NCBI GenBank assembly: GCA_900316585.1
Contig: ONDM01000007.1
Coordinates: 124,001-188,000, forward strand
Source: an uncultured Prevotellaceae bacterium
GTDB lineage: Bacteria; Bacteroidota; Bacteroidia; Bacteroidales; Bacteroidaceae
Direction: 5' to 3'
DNA: 64,000 bases
Shown here: positions 53,001 to 60,685 of the stretch, piece by piece
Layout of the letters: every line of letters starts with the position of its first letter
Numbering within the stretch: the stretch's first letter is position 1
Program-made: the position numbers and the translations under genes
The notes under the pieces: generated by a model
Told to the model about the DNA's origin: nothing
Database searches by the model: none
What the model saw: the letters and a program-made list of their open reading frames with translations, nothing else

Positions 53001-53808
53001 AACCGAAGGTCCATGACAAGGCACTAGGCATATCACCTTCAACTTTGAAATAACGATATTCTGGAGAAGGCAGGGTAGCTGTATATAGAATAGTTCTTGG
53101 TGTGCCACCTTGAGCATTTCCTCCCCAATAATTCCTCATTTGAGGCTCCGGTTTGTTTGGATCTTCCTTATAGTCATACTTAAAGACTACGGGTGATGGA
53201 TTCTTCTTCAGTTCTGGCAGTTTTCCCATAGGGGGGAATCTTCGGCTAGGAATTTCAGTACCCCAGTAGCCTGAACCTTGCATTTTATCTATGGTATCCC
53301 AGCTTTTTCCATCTTTAGAAGCTGACACAGTAATATCATAACCCTTTTGAAGGGAGTCAGCTACATAGACAGTTCCGTTGAGAGTAAATTTGTTGGCATG
53401 AAGATTCATATCATTCATGTCTAGTTCCAATAGCAAATGATTCCCTTTAAAAGCTAATCGTGTATGGCCAATTTGGTCTAATAGCCATTCTTTCTCATTT
53501 TTCTTAGCTTCTCCCTCTGAAGTAATAACCTTAGTATAAGGTGATTCATCTTCAGAAATGATGTCATCGGTAATCAATTGGGCTGTAAGATTGTAGTCGT
53601 AGGCAGAAGAGTGGTAGGCAGCCTTTTTTGCGGCCACATTTCTGTACGTGTCATTATCCTCCACGAGGATAGGGGCAAAATTCTCATTAGGATTGCCCGG
53701 ATACAGACCGATTTCACGATTATATTCTCCTGAATCAGTTGTATTGGCAGGTCCACAACCAGCTAAAAAGGCACTGGCAAGTAGAAAAAAAGCGAAATTC
53801 TTTTTCAT
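50086..53808 (-). CDS. Glycoside hydrolase family 2 lipoprotein with F5/8-type carbohydrate-binding region
   Basis: A 1240-residue protein with a lipobox (LASAFLAGCG, Cys18), so likely surface or periplasmic. Residues ~50-390 are F5/8 type C (discoidin-like), ending WKDVADLPGG...GRYVRLLCEKSSNGLPYELS EIQVFG. A GH2 sugar-binding domain (~410-560), an Ig-like domain, a TIM barrel (~745-1010) and C-terminal Ig-like domains follow. The predicted acid/base is Glu857 (VGRNEGNPP) and the nucleophile Glu916 (FHSERGMPN). The pattern resembles exo-beta-glucosaminidase or beta-mannosidase members of GH2. No SusC/SusD or other glycosidase is nearby, so it is not in an evident polysaccharide utilisation locus. 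It is a single-gene unit. Confidence 0.88.
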   Translation of the reverse strand: MKKNFAFFLLASAFLAGCGPANTTDSGEYNREIGLYPGNPNENFAPILVEDNDTYRNVAAKKAAYHSSAYDYNLTAQLITDDIISEDESPYTKVITSEGEAKKNEKEWLLDQIGHTRLAFKGNHLLLELDMNDMNLHANKFTLNGTVYVADSLQKGYDITVSASKDGKSWDTIDKMQGSGYWGTEIPSRRFPPMGKLPELKKNPSPVVFKYDYKEDPNKPEPQMRNYWGGNAQGGTPRTILYTATLPSPEYRYFKVEGDMPSALSWTFGSWDFYQGDTFISALAAEHFGSSWKSAGKDEEWVYVDLGASAKFDKVVLHWINKAISGKIQTSDDALSWKDVADLPGGEDKKDIIEAKGKGRYVRLLCEKSSNGLPYELSEIQVFGKGGLVAKPAPEIKAGENKQMLNGGTWKLQRASLVKASGEKISTDGFDTQDWDLATVPGTILTSLKNIGAIPEPNFADNQLQISDSYFISDFWYQKEFEVNNDAEKTFLNFDGINWKANIFLNGSKVGLIEGAFKKGKFDVSPMIKKGKNTLAVQIIRNAHPGAVKEQTAFSADANGGILGADNATFHASIGWDWIPTIRGRNIGIWNDVYLTFTGPVSLEDPFVRTELPLPDTTSANVFAEITLKNNVTEQVKGTLKGKYGNASFEQEITLEPNEVKLVKLDAENTPALHLKNPHLWWPKGYGAQHLYDVEFMFVTNGKTSDKVAFKSGVRQMTFDENEYLPSGGIQRTVFGNSNPRRLSLYINGRRFIGFGGNWGFSESNLNYRGREYDIAVKYHADMNFTMIRNWVGQTGDEEFYEACDKYGVMVWQDFWLANPSDGPDPYYNNLFCDNAQDWVKRLRNHPSIALYVGRNEGNPPAELDQYLRTMLQEEHPGIHYISHSAAGVVSGGGPYRALSQKEYFENFGHDKFHSERGMPNVMTYESLIQAMGKDALEHVNTMEDPNAMYGIHDYTLSSAQGADSFNKIMEKMFGKPKDAKQFAEWAQWINYNGYRAIFESRSEHRRGMLLWMSHPAWPSMVWQTYDYYFNPTAAYFGCKKACEPLHIQWNPIREDIEVVNYHAGAQKNITAKAQLFNQDGKEQWSKELTFDIEDDQTVACFPLAATDKLSDTYFIKLTLTDKNGKVVSDNFYCRGKEEDNYKSLLNLPSVELTSNWTTEKEGDQLVIKGSIKNNTSTPALMIRLQVMGKKSKNRILPVLYSDNYFSLLPGEEKAICITLSHADTRGEQPFIEITGFNVK

Positions 53809-53832
53809 AGACTATGCATTAAAGGTTTGCCA

Positions 53833-53840
53833 CAAAGATA
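53833..53840 (-). promoter_or_regulatory. -7 element of the GH2 gene
   Basis: Minus strand TATCTTTG followed by TGGC, about 24 nt before the GH2 start at 53808. It lies directly after the manA terminator. Confidence 0.6.
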
Positions 53841-53842
53841 AC

Positions 53843-53880
53843 AAAAAAAATAAAGTGCGCCATGTAAATGACACACTTTA
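53843..53880 (-). terminator. Terminator of the dxs-trkA-trkH-manA operon
   Basis: On the minus strand TAAAGTG pairs with CACTTTA, with an inner CAT/ATG pair and a 4-nt loop, then eight T. Confidence 0.8.
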
Positions 53881-53902
53881 TATATAAAAGGTTAAGATAG
53901 TA

Positions 53903-54877
53903 TTATACGTAAGTTTCCAGGAACTTTACACCCTTTTCACTAGGCTTGATGTAGATTTCCTGGGTAGAAGCCGGAATCAGAATAGTTTCACCGGCCATGA
54001 TGGTTGTGTCCTCACCTTCTTCATTACAGATGTTTGCAGAACCTTCCAGACAAATATAGATGACGAAACTGTCAAGTTCAGAATAGTCAGCTGTCATAGA
54101 TTCTGTAAGGTCATATACAGAAGTTGTGAAATAGTTGCAAGTGACCAATTCTACAGGTTCATTTTTCTTAGGTGAGTATAGAGTCCTATATTCTGGATAG
54201 ACAGTGAAGTCAATAGCTTCCTTGGCTAATTCAGTGTGCAACTCACGTTCGTTTCCGTTCTTATCTTTCCTTTTGAAGTCATAGATACGATAAGTCACGT
54301 CACTTGTCTGCTGAATCTCTGCGATGAAGCATCCTGCACCAATGCTGTGGATACGGCCTGCCGGCAAGAAAAAAACATCGCCATTTTTGACATTGTATTC
54401 GCAAAGAGCATCAGTTATAGTCCCGTCTTCAACTTTGGCTGCATATTCATCTGGAGTCAACTGAGTTTTAAGACCACTACGTAGCTTTGCATCTGGGTCG
54501 CTTTCCATTACATACCACATTTCCGTCTTTCCTTTGTCCCCTTTACCCTGCTTTTTGGCAATTTCGTCGGTAGGGTGAACCTGGATAGAAAGAGGCTGAC
54601 GGGCATCGATGAACTTTATCAAAAGAGGGAACTCTGTTCCGAAGCGTTTATAGTTTGCCTTGCCAATGAGCTTATCCTTTAGCTCTTCGACGAGATCATT
54701 CAATGAACGTCCTTTATATTCTCCATCGGCAATGATACTGACATTGCCTTTGACACCAGATATTTCCCAACTTTCACCTACAGTTGGCATTTTTATGTCA
54801 AGCCCCTTGAATGGTATAATCTTGTCACCTCCCCAAAGGATAGATTTCAATAGAGGCTCAAATTTTATTGGTTTCAT
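53903..54877 (-). CDS. manA: Mannose-6-phosphate isomerase, class I
   Basis: A 324-residue cupin-type zinc enzyme of the short Bacillus-like class. Zinc ligands are visible in SIQVHPTDEIAKKQGKGDKG (Gln, His), KTEMWYVMES (Glu) and LPAGRIHSIGAG (His). The start KFEPLLKSILWGGDKIIPFK and GESWEISGVKGNVSIIADGE also match. It interconverts fructose 6-phosphate and mannose 6-phosphate, feeding GDP-mannose and fucose synthesis. It is the last gene of the operon, 27 nt after trkH, and is followed by a terminator. Confidence 0.95.
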   Translation of the reverse strand: MKPIKFEPLLKSILWGGDKIIPFKGLDIKMPTVGESWEISGVKGNVSIIADGEYKGRSLNDLVEELKDKLIGKANYKRFGTEFPLLIKFIDARQPLSIQVHPTDEIAKKQGKGDKGKTEMWYVMESDPDAKLRSGLKTQLTPDEYAAKVEDGTITDALCEYNVKNGDVFFLPAGRIHSIGAGCFIAEIQQTSDVTYRIYDFKRKDKNGNERELHTELAKEAIDFTVYPEYRTLYSPKKNEPVELVTCNYFTTSVYDLTESMTADYSELDSFVIYICLEGSANICNEEGEDTTIMAGETILIPASTQEIYIKPSEKGVKFLETYV

Positions 54878-54904
54878 GATTCTTTAATTTAAATTATAAT
54901 TATA

Positions 54905-56368
54905 TTATCTGTTTTTCCAGAACTGTGGTGTGAAGAGCAATAATACCGCAAAAATCTCCAGACGGCCAATGAGCATCAGGAAACTTGCCAGGTATTTTCC
55001 TACATCTGGAAGAATGGCCCAAGAGAATGCAGGGCCGAATCGTCCGAAAGAAGGTCCTACATTGCTCAAACTACTCAGACTGACACCGATGGCTTCACTA
55101 AAAGCCAATCCCATGAAGCTGAAGAGCATCGTTGCCACTACCGCTGTCAAAATATAGACAAAGAGGAATGCGCAAAGTGTGGTACGCATGCCACTATCCA
55201 CTACTTTTTCATTAATTCGGATAGGTATCACAGCATTTGGATGCAAGATGTGACGAAATTCATTGTATGCTATTTTCATGAGCATAACTATACGAATGGC
55301 CTTGAAACCACCTACAGTACTGCCCGCACAACCTCCCATGAACATCAGGCAGGCCAATACAGACCAAGTGACATGGGGCCACATATTGTAATCTGCCGTA
55401 GCAAAACCAGTTGTGGAAACAATGGAGACGACCTGGAAGCAGGCTTGACGGAAACTCTCCTCCAGACTCAGTTCCACATGATACATACGGCTCCAGAGAC
55501 AGAATGTACAGATGATGGTAGCACCTATGACAATCCAAGTGAACCATCGTAACTCCATATCTTTCCAGAATCTGTTGAAATGACCTTGGAAGAAACAATG
55601 GTAAGTAAGTGTGAAGTTGATGCTACCAGCAAACATAAAGAAAGTAATCACGTACTCCACATAAGGAGACTGGAAATGTGCAATACTGTCTTGATAGGTG
55701 CTGAAACCACCTGTAGCAGTGCAAGTCATAGAATGGCAGATGGCATCATACCAATCTAGTCCACCAAGCATCAGGCATCCCGTGCAGGTAAGAGTCAAAC
55801 CCAAATAAACAATCCAAATACGCCGAGCGGTGCTGGATATTCTGGGGTGCAGTTTCTCATGCGTAGGTCCTATGGATTCTGCAGCAAAAAGCTTAACTTC
55901 GCCCAATCCAAAGATAGGGAGGACTGCCAAGGTGAAGAATACAATACCTAAACCTCCCAGCCACTGCGTTAGGCTTCGCCAGAACAATAAGCCATGTCCT
56001 CCTTCTTCAATGTTATCCAGGATGGTAGCTCCCGTGGCTGTAAATCCGGACATTGTCTCAAAGAAAGCATCTGCCACATTCGGAATAAAACCACTTATGA
56101 TGTAAGGCAACATGCCTATGAGACTGAATACCGTCCAAGCACAAGCCACAACAATGTATCCGTCACGACGGCTCATGCGGTTTTCGGCCTTTCGGCCAGC
56201 ATACCAGAGAGTTGATCCCAGAATTATAGCTATTACTGTGGTGTATAAGAATGCCGCAATGTCATATTCCTGGTAAATCAGTCCGATACCTAGACTGAGT
56301 AGTAACAAAGCAGCCTCAATTAATATGAGGGAACCCATTACTCGGAATATAATCAGGCGGTTAATCAT
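54905..56368 (-). CDS. trkH: TrkH-family potassium uptake channel subunit
   Basis: A 487-residue membrane protein with the four-loop KcsA-like architecture. Selectivity-filter segments carry FTATGATILDN, TATGGFSTYQDSI, VSTTGFATADYN and LSNVGPSFGRFG, each with the conserved Gly. The C-terminal FLMLIGRLEIFAVLLLFTPQ FW ending is typical. It forms a K+ pathway regulated by TrkA. The trkA gene directly abuts (stop and start adjacent at 56369/56368), so the two are coupled. Confidence 0.96.
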   Translation of the reverse strand: MINRLIIFRVMGSLILIEAALLLLSLGIGLIYQEYDIAAFLYTTVIAIILGSTLWYAGRKAENRMSRRDGYIVVACAWTVFSLIGMLPYIISGFIPNVADAFFETMSGFTATGATILDNIEEGGHGLLFWRSLTQWLGGLGIVFFTLAVLPIFGLGEVKLFAAESIGPTHEKLHPRISSTARRIWIVYLGLTLTCTGCLMLGGLDWYDAICHSMTCTATGGFSTYQDSIAHFQSPYVEYVITFFMFAGSINFTLTYHCFFQGHFNRFWKDMELRWFTWIVIGATIICTFCLWSRMYHVELSLEESFRQACFQVVSIVSTTGFATADYNMWPHVTWSVLACLMFMGGCAGSTVGGFKAIRIVMLMKIAYNEFRHILHPNAVIPIRINEKVVDSGMRTTLCAFLFVYILTAVVATMLFSFMGLAFSEAIGVSLSSLSNVGPSFGRFGPAFSWAILPDVGKYLASFLMLIGRLEIFAVLLLFTPQFWKNR

Positions 56369-57715
56369 TTAAAAGAACTTTTCCAGTTTATTTATCATAT
56401 TGCTGAGACAGAAAATGACGACGTGGTCACCTTCTTGCAGCACAGTGTTACCTTGTACGAGCATACCCACGCCATCACGGACCATTCCACCGATGGTTAC
56501 TCCCTTTGGTAATCCCAGATCCTTCACTGGCTTACGGGTAATTTTAGCATTTGGCCCTACTGTCAGTTCAGCCACGTCAGCGTTAGCCAATTCCAAGCTC
56601 TTCATGTTAGTGACATCGGCTGCCAGAAGCTTTTGATAGATACTTCCTGCTGCAATGTTCTTCTTGTTGATGATGGTGCCGATGTCCAAGTCTTCTGCCA
56701 TTTTCATGTATTCGTTCTTCTCCACTTTGGCTACTGTCTTGACAATTCCTTCCTTGTGGGCTGCAAGGCATGCGAGGATGTTAACTTCAGCGCTTCCTGT
56801 CAAGGCCACGAATGCTTGGTACTTGCTGACATTGATATCTTCCAAAGAAGCAAAGTTTCTGCCATCACCTTTGACGACCAGAACCTTGTTCCCCTTTTTT
56901 GCTAACAATTCATTGATGCGTTCACATCGTTTTTCATCCTGCTCGATGATGGTGACATGTATGCTTGGGTCCAAGAGGTCAACTGTCCGGATTGCGATTC
57001 GGTCTCCGCCGACTATCAGTACGTTTTTGATTTCAGGGTAGGCTTCCTTTCCGCAAACTTCCTGAATCTTGGATAAATCCTTTTTGTTTGCCATGAAATA
57101 GACCACATCCTGATCCAATATCATGTCATTACCATTGGGGATGATAGTTTCATCATCACGCTTGATGGCAACAATGTGGTAAGGCAGTTCAGCACCACCC
57201 AGATCTTTCAGAGGTGTATTAAGAATCTGAGCATTTTTTCTCAGCTTCACGCCTATCATGACCAGGTCTCCGCTTCCCACTTCCCACCATTGGCGTATCC
57301 AGCTTGTTTGAAGAGTGTTAGCAATTTCTCTGGCTGCCAGCAATTCCGGATAGACCAAGGAATTTACACCTAAATGCCTGAAGAATTCGCTGATTTGAGG
57401 ATCCAGATACTCATAGTTGTCAATACGGGCAACAGTTTTCTTGCAGCCTAAGTTGCTGGCTATCATACAGCAAGTCATATTGGTGGACTCATCTGGGGTT
57501 ACTCCAATGAACATGTCGGCATCGGCTACGCCTGCATTTTTCTGTGCCTTGATAGAGGTGGGTGATGCATTCATGACCATTAAGTCAAAGGCAGAACTCA
57601 GATGTTGCAAGCGTTCAATCTTCTCATCCATGAGGACGATATCCTGTTTCTCCTTGGAAAGCAGTTGGGCCAAATGAGTGCCTACTGCTCCGGCTCCACC
57701 AATAATGATTTTCAT
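56369..57715 (-). CDS. trkA: Trk potassium uptake regulatory protein TrkA
   Basis: A 448-residue cytoplasmic protein with two RCK modules, each a Rossmann NAD(H)/nucleotide-binding half plus RCK_C. The first is [20 protein letters not shown] with [11 protein letters not shown]; the second begins near residue 227 ([17 protein letters not shown]) and has [20 protein letters not shown]. It gates TrkH in response to ATP/ADP or NAD. Its start overlaps the dxs stop by 4 nt and its stop abuts trkH, forming a tight dxs-trkA-trkH unit. Confidence 0.96.
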   Translation of the reverse strand: MKIIIGGAGAVGTHLAQLLSKEKQDIVLMDEKIERLQHLSSAFDLMVMNASPTSIKAQKNAGVADADMFIGVTPDESTNMTCCMIASNLGCKKTVARIDNYEYLDPQISEFFRHLGVNSLVYPELLAAREIANTLQTSWIRQWWEVGSGDLVMIGVKLRKNAQILNTPLKDLGGAELPYHIVAIKRDDETIIPNGNDMILDQDVVYFMANKKDLSKIQEVCGKEAYPEIKNVLIVGGDRIAIRTVDLLDPSIHVTIIEQDEKRCERINELLAKKGNKVLVVKGDGRNFASLEDINVSKYQAFVALTGSAEVNILACLAAHKEGIVKTVAKVEKNEYMKMAEDLDIGTIINKKNIAAGSIYQKLLAADVTNMKSLELANADVAELTVGPNAKITRKPVKDLGLPKGVTIGGMVRDGVGMLVQGNTVLQEGDHVVIFCLSNMINKLEKFF

Positions 57716-59616
57716 GACAGCATGGTTTTAATATCGTTGTAAATGCTTTCAGTATCGAGTCCCGTGAGCCGTAGAAGTTCTGGAACACTTCCATGTTCAA
57801 CGAACTCATCTGGTAAACCCAGCACTTTCACTTTAGGAGTGTAGCCATTATCGGCCATGAATTCCAGAACGGCTGAACCTAGACCTCCTTTTCGGGTGCC
57901 ATTCTCCAATGTGATGATCTTATCAAATGTCTTGGCTATTTCGTGCAATGTCTTTTCATCGATAGGCTTGAGGAAACGCATATCGTAATGAGCGATTTGC
58001 ATTCCATCCAGTTCCTTTTCTGCCATCTCAATGGCATCAGCAGCCAAATTGCCAATAGGGCCAATCGTCAAGACGGCAAGGTTTTTCCCGGATTTCAGTT
58101 TCCGGGCTGTTCCTACTTCCACCTTTTCCAATGGGCAACGCCATTCAACCAGTCTTCCACGTCCTCTAGGGTAGCGGATGACAAATGGTCCCATGTCGGG
58201 TAGTTGAGCCGTATACATCATCCGGCGAAGTTCCATTTCATCGTAAGGAGAGCAGACCGTCAAATTCGGTATAGGGCGCAGGTAAGCCAAGTCGAAAGCT
58301 CCATGATGTGTAGGACCATCTTCGCCCACCAGCCCGGCACGGTCCAGGCAAAGCACCATGTTAAGGTCTGTGAGAGCCATGTCATGGATGATGTTGTCGT
58401 AGGCACGTTGAGCAAAAGAAGAGTAGATGTTGCAGAACGGCAGCAAGCCATCTTTTGCCATACCGCAGGAGAATGTCACGGCATGACCTTCGGCGATACC
58501 CACATCAAATGTCCTTTCTGGCATTTTCTCCATCAGCAGGTTCATGCTGCATCCTGTAGGCATGGCAGGGGTTACACCTACTATCTTTTCATTTTTCTCA
58601 GCCAGTTCTACCAGAGTCTCACCGAATACATCCTGGAAACGTGGTGGCAAGCCTTCCGTATCTTTGATGATGCGTTCACCCGTTTCCTTGTCGAACAGTC
58701 CAGGGGCGTGCCAGACGGTGGCAGATTTCTCAGCCGGCTTGAATCCTTTTCCTTTTACGGTATGGATATGCAGGATCTTAGGTCCCTTCAAGTCTTTGAT
58801 ATCTTTCAGCGTGCGGATTAGTTCTTCCACATTGTGCCCATCGACAGGACCGAAATAGCGGATGTTCAGACCCTCAAATATGTTCTGCTGCTGAGTGAGC
58901 ATGGATTTCAAGCTATTGTTGAAACGGAGGATGCTGTTTTTACGCTTTGCATTCAGAATGCCCCATCCGGAGAGTGTGTTTGAGAGACAAAAACGGATTC
59001 TGTTGTAAAGACTGTTTGTGTTCAGACGGAGCAGATATTGTTTCATGCCGCCTACACTATGGTCTATACTCATGTTGTTGTCGTTCAGGATAATGAGCAG
59101 ATTGTTCGGAGTAGAAGAGGCATTGTTCAGCCCCTCGAATGCCAGACCGCCGCTCATGGCGCCATCGCCTATGACTGCAATGATTTTCCGGTTTTCTTTG
59201 TTCTTGTTGGCTGCTACAGCCATACCTAGCGCTGCGGAGATGGAATTAGAAGCATGTCCGCAGGTGAAGGTGTCATATTCACTCTCAAAAGGAGATGGGA
59301 AAGGACGGATGCCCTTGAATTTTCGGTTAGTACAGAATTGATCTCTTCTTCCGGTCAGGATTTTGTGCCCGTATGCCTGATGGCCCACATCCCAGACGAT
59401 TCTGTCGTATGGCGTGTCAAACACATAATGCAGGGCAACGGTCAGTTCTACAACACCTAGGGAAGAAGCGAAATGACCTGGGTTATGGCTCAGCTCGTTT
59501 ATGATATCCTTCCTCAGTTCTTGGCATACCTCCGGAAGATCTTCGGTTTTAAGCTTGCGCAAGTCTTGAGGGGAATTAATGTTGGTGAGATATCTATATT
59601 CTTTCTGATTATCCAT
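57712..59616 (-). CDS. dxs: 1-deoxy-D-xylulose-5-phosphate synthase
   Basis: With ATG 59616 the enzyme has 634 residues, the normal length. A TTG at 59625 is possible but lies only a few bases after the predicted transcription start. The TPP-binding motif is [20 protein letters not shown] with [16 protein letters not shown], and other landmarks are [38 protein letters not shown] and RYPRGRGRL. It condenses pyruvate and glyceraldehyde 3-phosphate, the first step of the MEP pathway. It leads the dxs-trkA-trkH-manA operon. Confidence 0.97.
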   Translation of the reverse strand: MDNQKEYRYLTNINSPQDLRKLKTEDLPEVCQELRKDIINELSHNPGHFASSLGVVELTVALHYVFDTPYDRIVWDVGHQAYGHKILTGRRDQFCTNRKFKGIRPFPSPFESEYDTFTCGHASNSISAALGMAVAANKNKENRKIIAVIGDGAMSGGLAFEGLNNASSTPNNLLIILNDNNMSIDHSVGGMKQYLLRLNTNSLYNRIRFCLSNTLSGWGILNAKRKNSILRFNNSLKSMLTQQQNIFEGLNIRYFGPVDGHNVEELIRTLKDIKDLKGPKILHIHTVKGKGFKPAEKSATVWHAPGLFDKETGERIIKDTEGLPPRFQDVFGETLVELAEKNEKIVGVTPAMPTGCSMNLLMEKMPERTFDVGIAEGHAVTFSCGMAKDGLLPFCNIYSSFAQRAYDNIIHDMALTDLNMVLCLDRAGLVGEDGPTHHGAFDLAYLRPIPNLTVCSPYDEMELRRMMYTAQLPDMGPFVIRYPRGRGRLVEWRCPLEKVEVGTARKLKSGKNLAVLTIGPIGNLAADAIEMAEKELDGMQIAHYDMRFLKPIDEKTLHEIAKTFDKIITLENGTRKGGLGSAVLEFMADNGYTPKVKVLGLPDEFVEHGSVPELLRLTGLDTESIYNDIKTMLS

Positions 59617-59636
59617 AAAATCCAATAATAATTGTG

Positions 59637-59644
59637 CAAATTTA
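59637..59644 (-). promoter_or_regulatory. -7 element of the dxs operon
   Basis: Minus strand TAAATTTG followed by CACAATT, with a predicted start about 14 nt before ATG 59616. It is divergent from the GSCFA element 22 bp away. Confidence 0.65.
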
Positions 59645-59666
59645 GTGTTTTTTTGACGAAGTTCCC

Positions 59667-59674
59667 TAAATTTG
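59667..59674 (+). promoter_or_regulatory. -7 element of the GSCFA-murF-alr unit
   Basis: TAAATTTG followed by CATAA. It includes the TTG at 59672, so that codon cannot be the start; ATG 59693 is used. Confidence 0.65.
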
Positions 59675-59692
59675 CATAAAAATTATCACTTT

Positions 59693-60685
59693 ATGGATTT
59701 TAGGACGAAGATTCAATTACCACTTGGCACATTCTCAGTGAATCAAAATCAGCTGATTACGCTGATGGGTTCATGCTTTGCAGAGGAGATTGGCCGACGT
59801 CTGGAAAGTGACAAATTCTCTTGTGACTTGAATCCATTTGGTGTGCTCTATAATCCACTATCCATCACGAAGGCCCTCCAGCAGCTGATGGAGGGAAAGG
59901 TGTATGAAGAGAAAGACCTCTTCTTCGAAGGAGGTCTTTGGCATTCGTGGATGCATCACAGCAGTTTCTCTGCCAGGACCTCTGCAGAGTGTCTTCAACG
60001 GGTCAATTCCCGTTTGCTAACTGGAGAAAAATTTTTCCCTAACTGGAGAGTTTTAATCATCACTCTTGGAAGCAACCGGTATTATAGGCATAGAAAGACA
60101 GGGCAGGTGGTAGGAAATTGCCATAAGGTGCCAGAAAAAGAGTTTGAAGTAAAAGACTTATCCGTAGAGGAAATAGTCTCAGCATTCCTCCCTATATTGG
60201 AACGTATGCATGAGGCTAATCCAGGATTGCGAATTTTATTTACAGTGAGCCCAATCCGCTATTTGAAGTATGGTCTTCATGAAAGTATGTTGGGAAAATC
60301 TGTACTTTTGCTGGCTGTAGATGAACTCCAGAAAAAGCATCCGGAGTATGTGCATTATTTCCCTGCTTTTGAAATCATGCTGGACGATCTCCGTGACTAC
60401 CGTTTCTATGCCGAGGACATGGTTCATCCTTCGGATGTGGCTGTGGATTATATCTATGAATGTTTCAAGGCATGTTATTTTGACAAGACAGCTTTGGAAG
60501 TCTCACAGGAGTGGAAGGAAATAGAAAAGGCTCTTCGCCATAAGCCTTTCAATCCGGATTCAGAGCAATACAAATTATTCATCGCTAAAACTAAAGACAA
60601 GATAGGACAACTTTCACAGAAATACCCTCTGATTTCTGTACAAAAAGAATTGGAACAATGCAATACAATATTGGACAAATTGTAA
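59693..60685 (+). CDS. GSCFA-domain protein
   Basis: A 330-residue protein with the family-naming motif GSCFAEEIGRRLE at residues 26-38, an SGNH-like fold in which the Ser of G-S replaces the usual GDS. Other conserved stretches are FGVLYNPLSITKALQQLMEG, WHSWMHHSSFSARTSAECLQ, ITLGSNRYYRHRKTGQVVGN CHK-type, LFTVSPIRYL and DMVHPSDVAVDYIYECF (the D-x-x-H equivalent). The family is found near cell-wall genes in Bacteroidetes; an esterase or transferase role is inferred. Its last 28 nt overlap the start of the murF-alr gene. Confidence 0.88.
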   Translation: MDFRTKIQLPLGTFSVNQNQLITLMGSCFAEEIGRRLESDKFSCDLNPFGVLYNPLSITKALQQLMEGKVYEEKDLFFEGGLWHSWMHHSSFSARTSAECLQRVNSRLLTGEKFFPNWRVLIITLGSNRYYRHRKTGQVVGNCHKVPEKEFEVKDLSVEEIVSAFLPILERMHEANPGLRILFTVSPIRYLKYGLHESMLGKSVLLLAVDELQKKHPEYVHYFPAFEIMLDDLRDYRFYAEDMVHPSDVAVDYIYECFKACYFDKTALEVSQEWKEIEKALRHKPFNPDSEQYKLFIAKTKDKIGQLSQKYPLISVQKELEQCNTILDKL

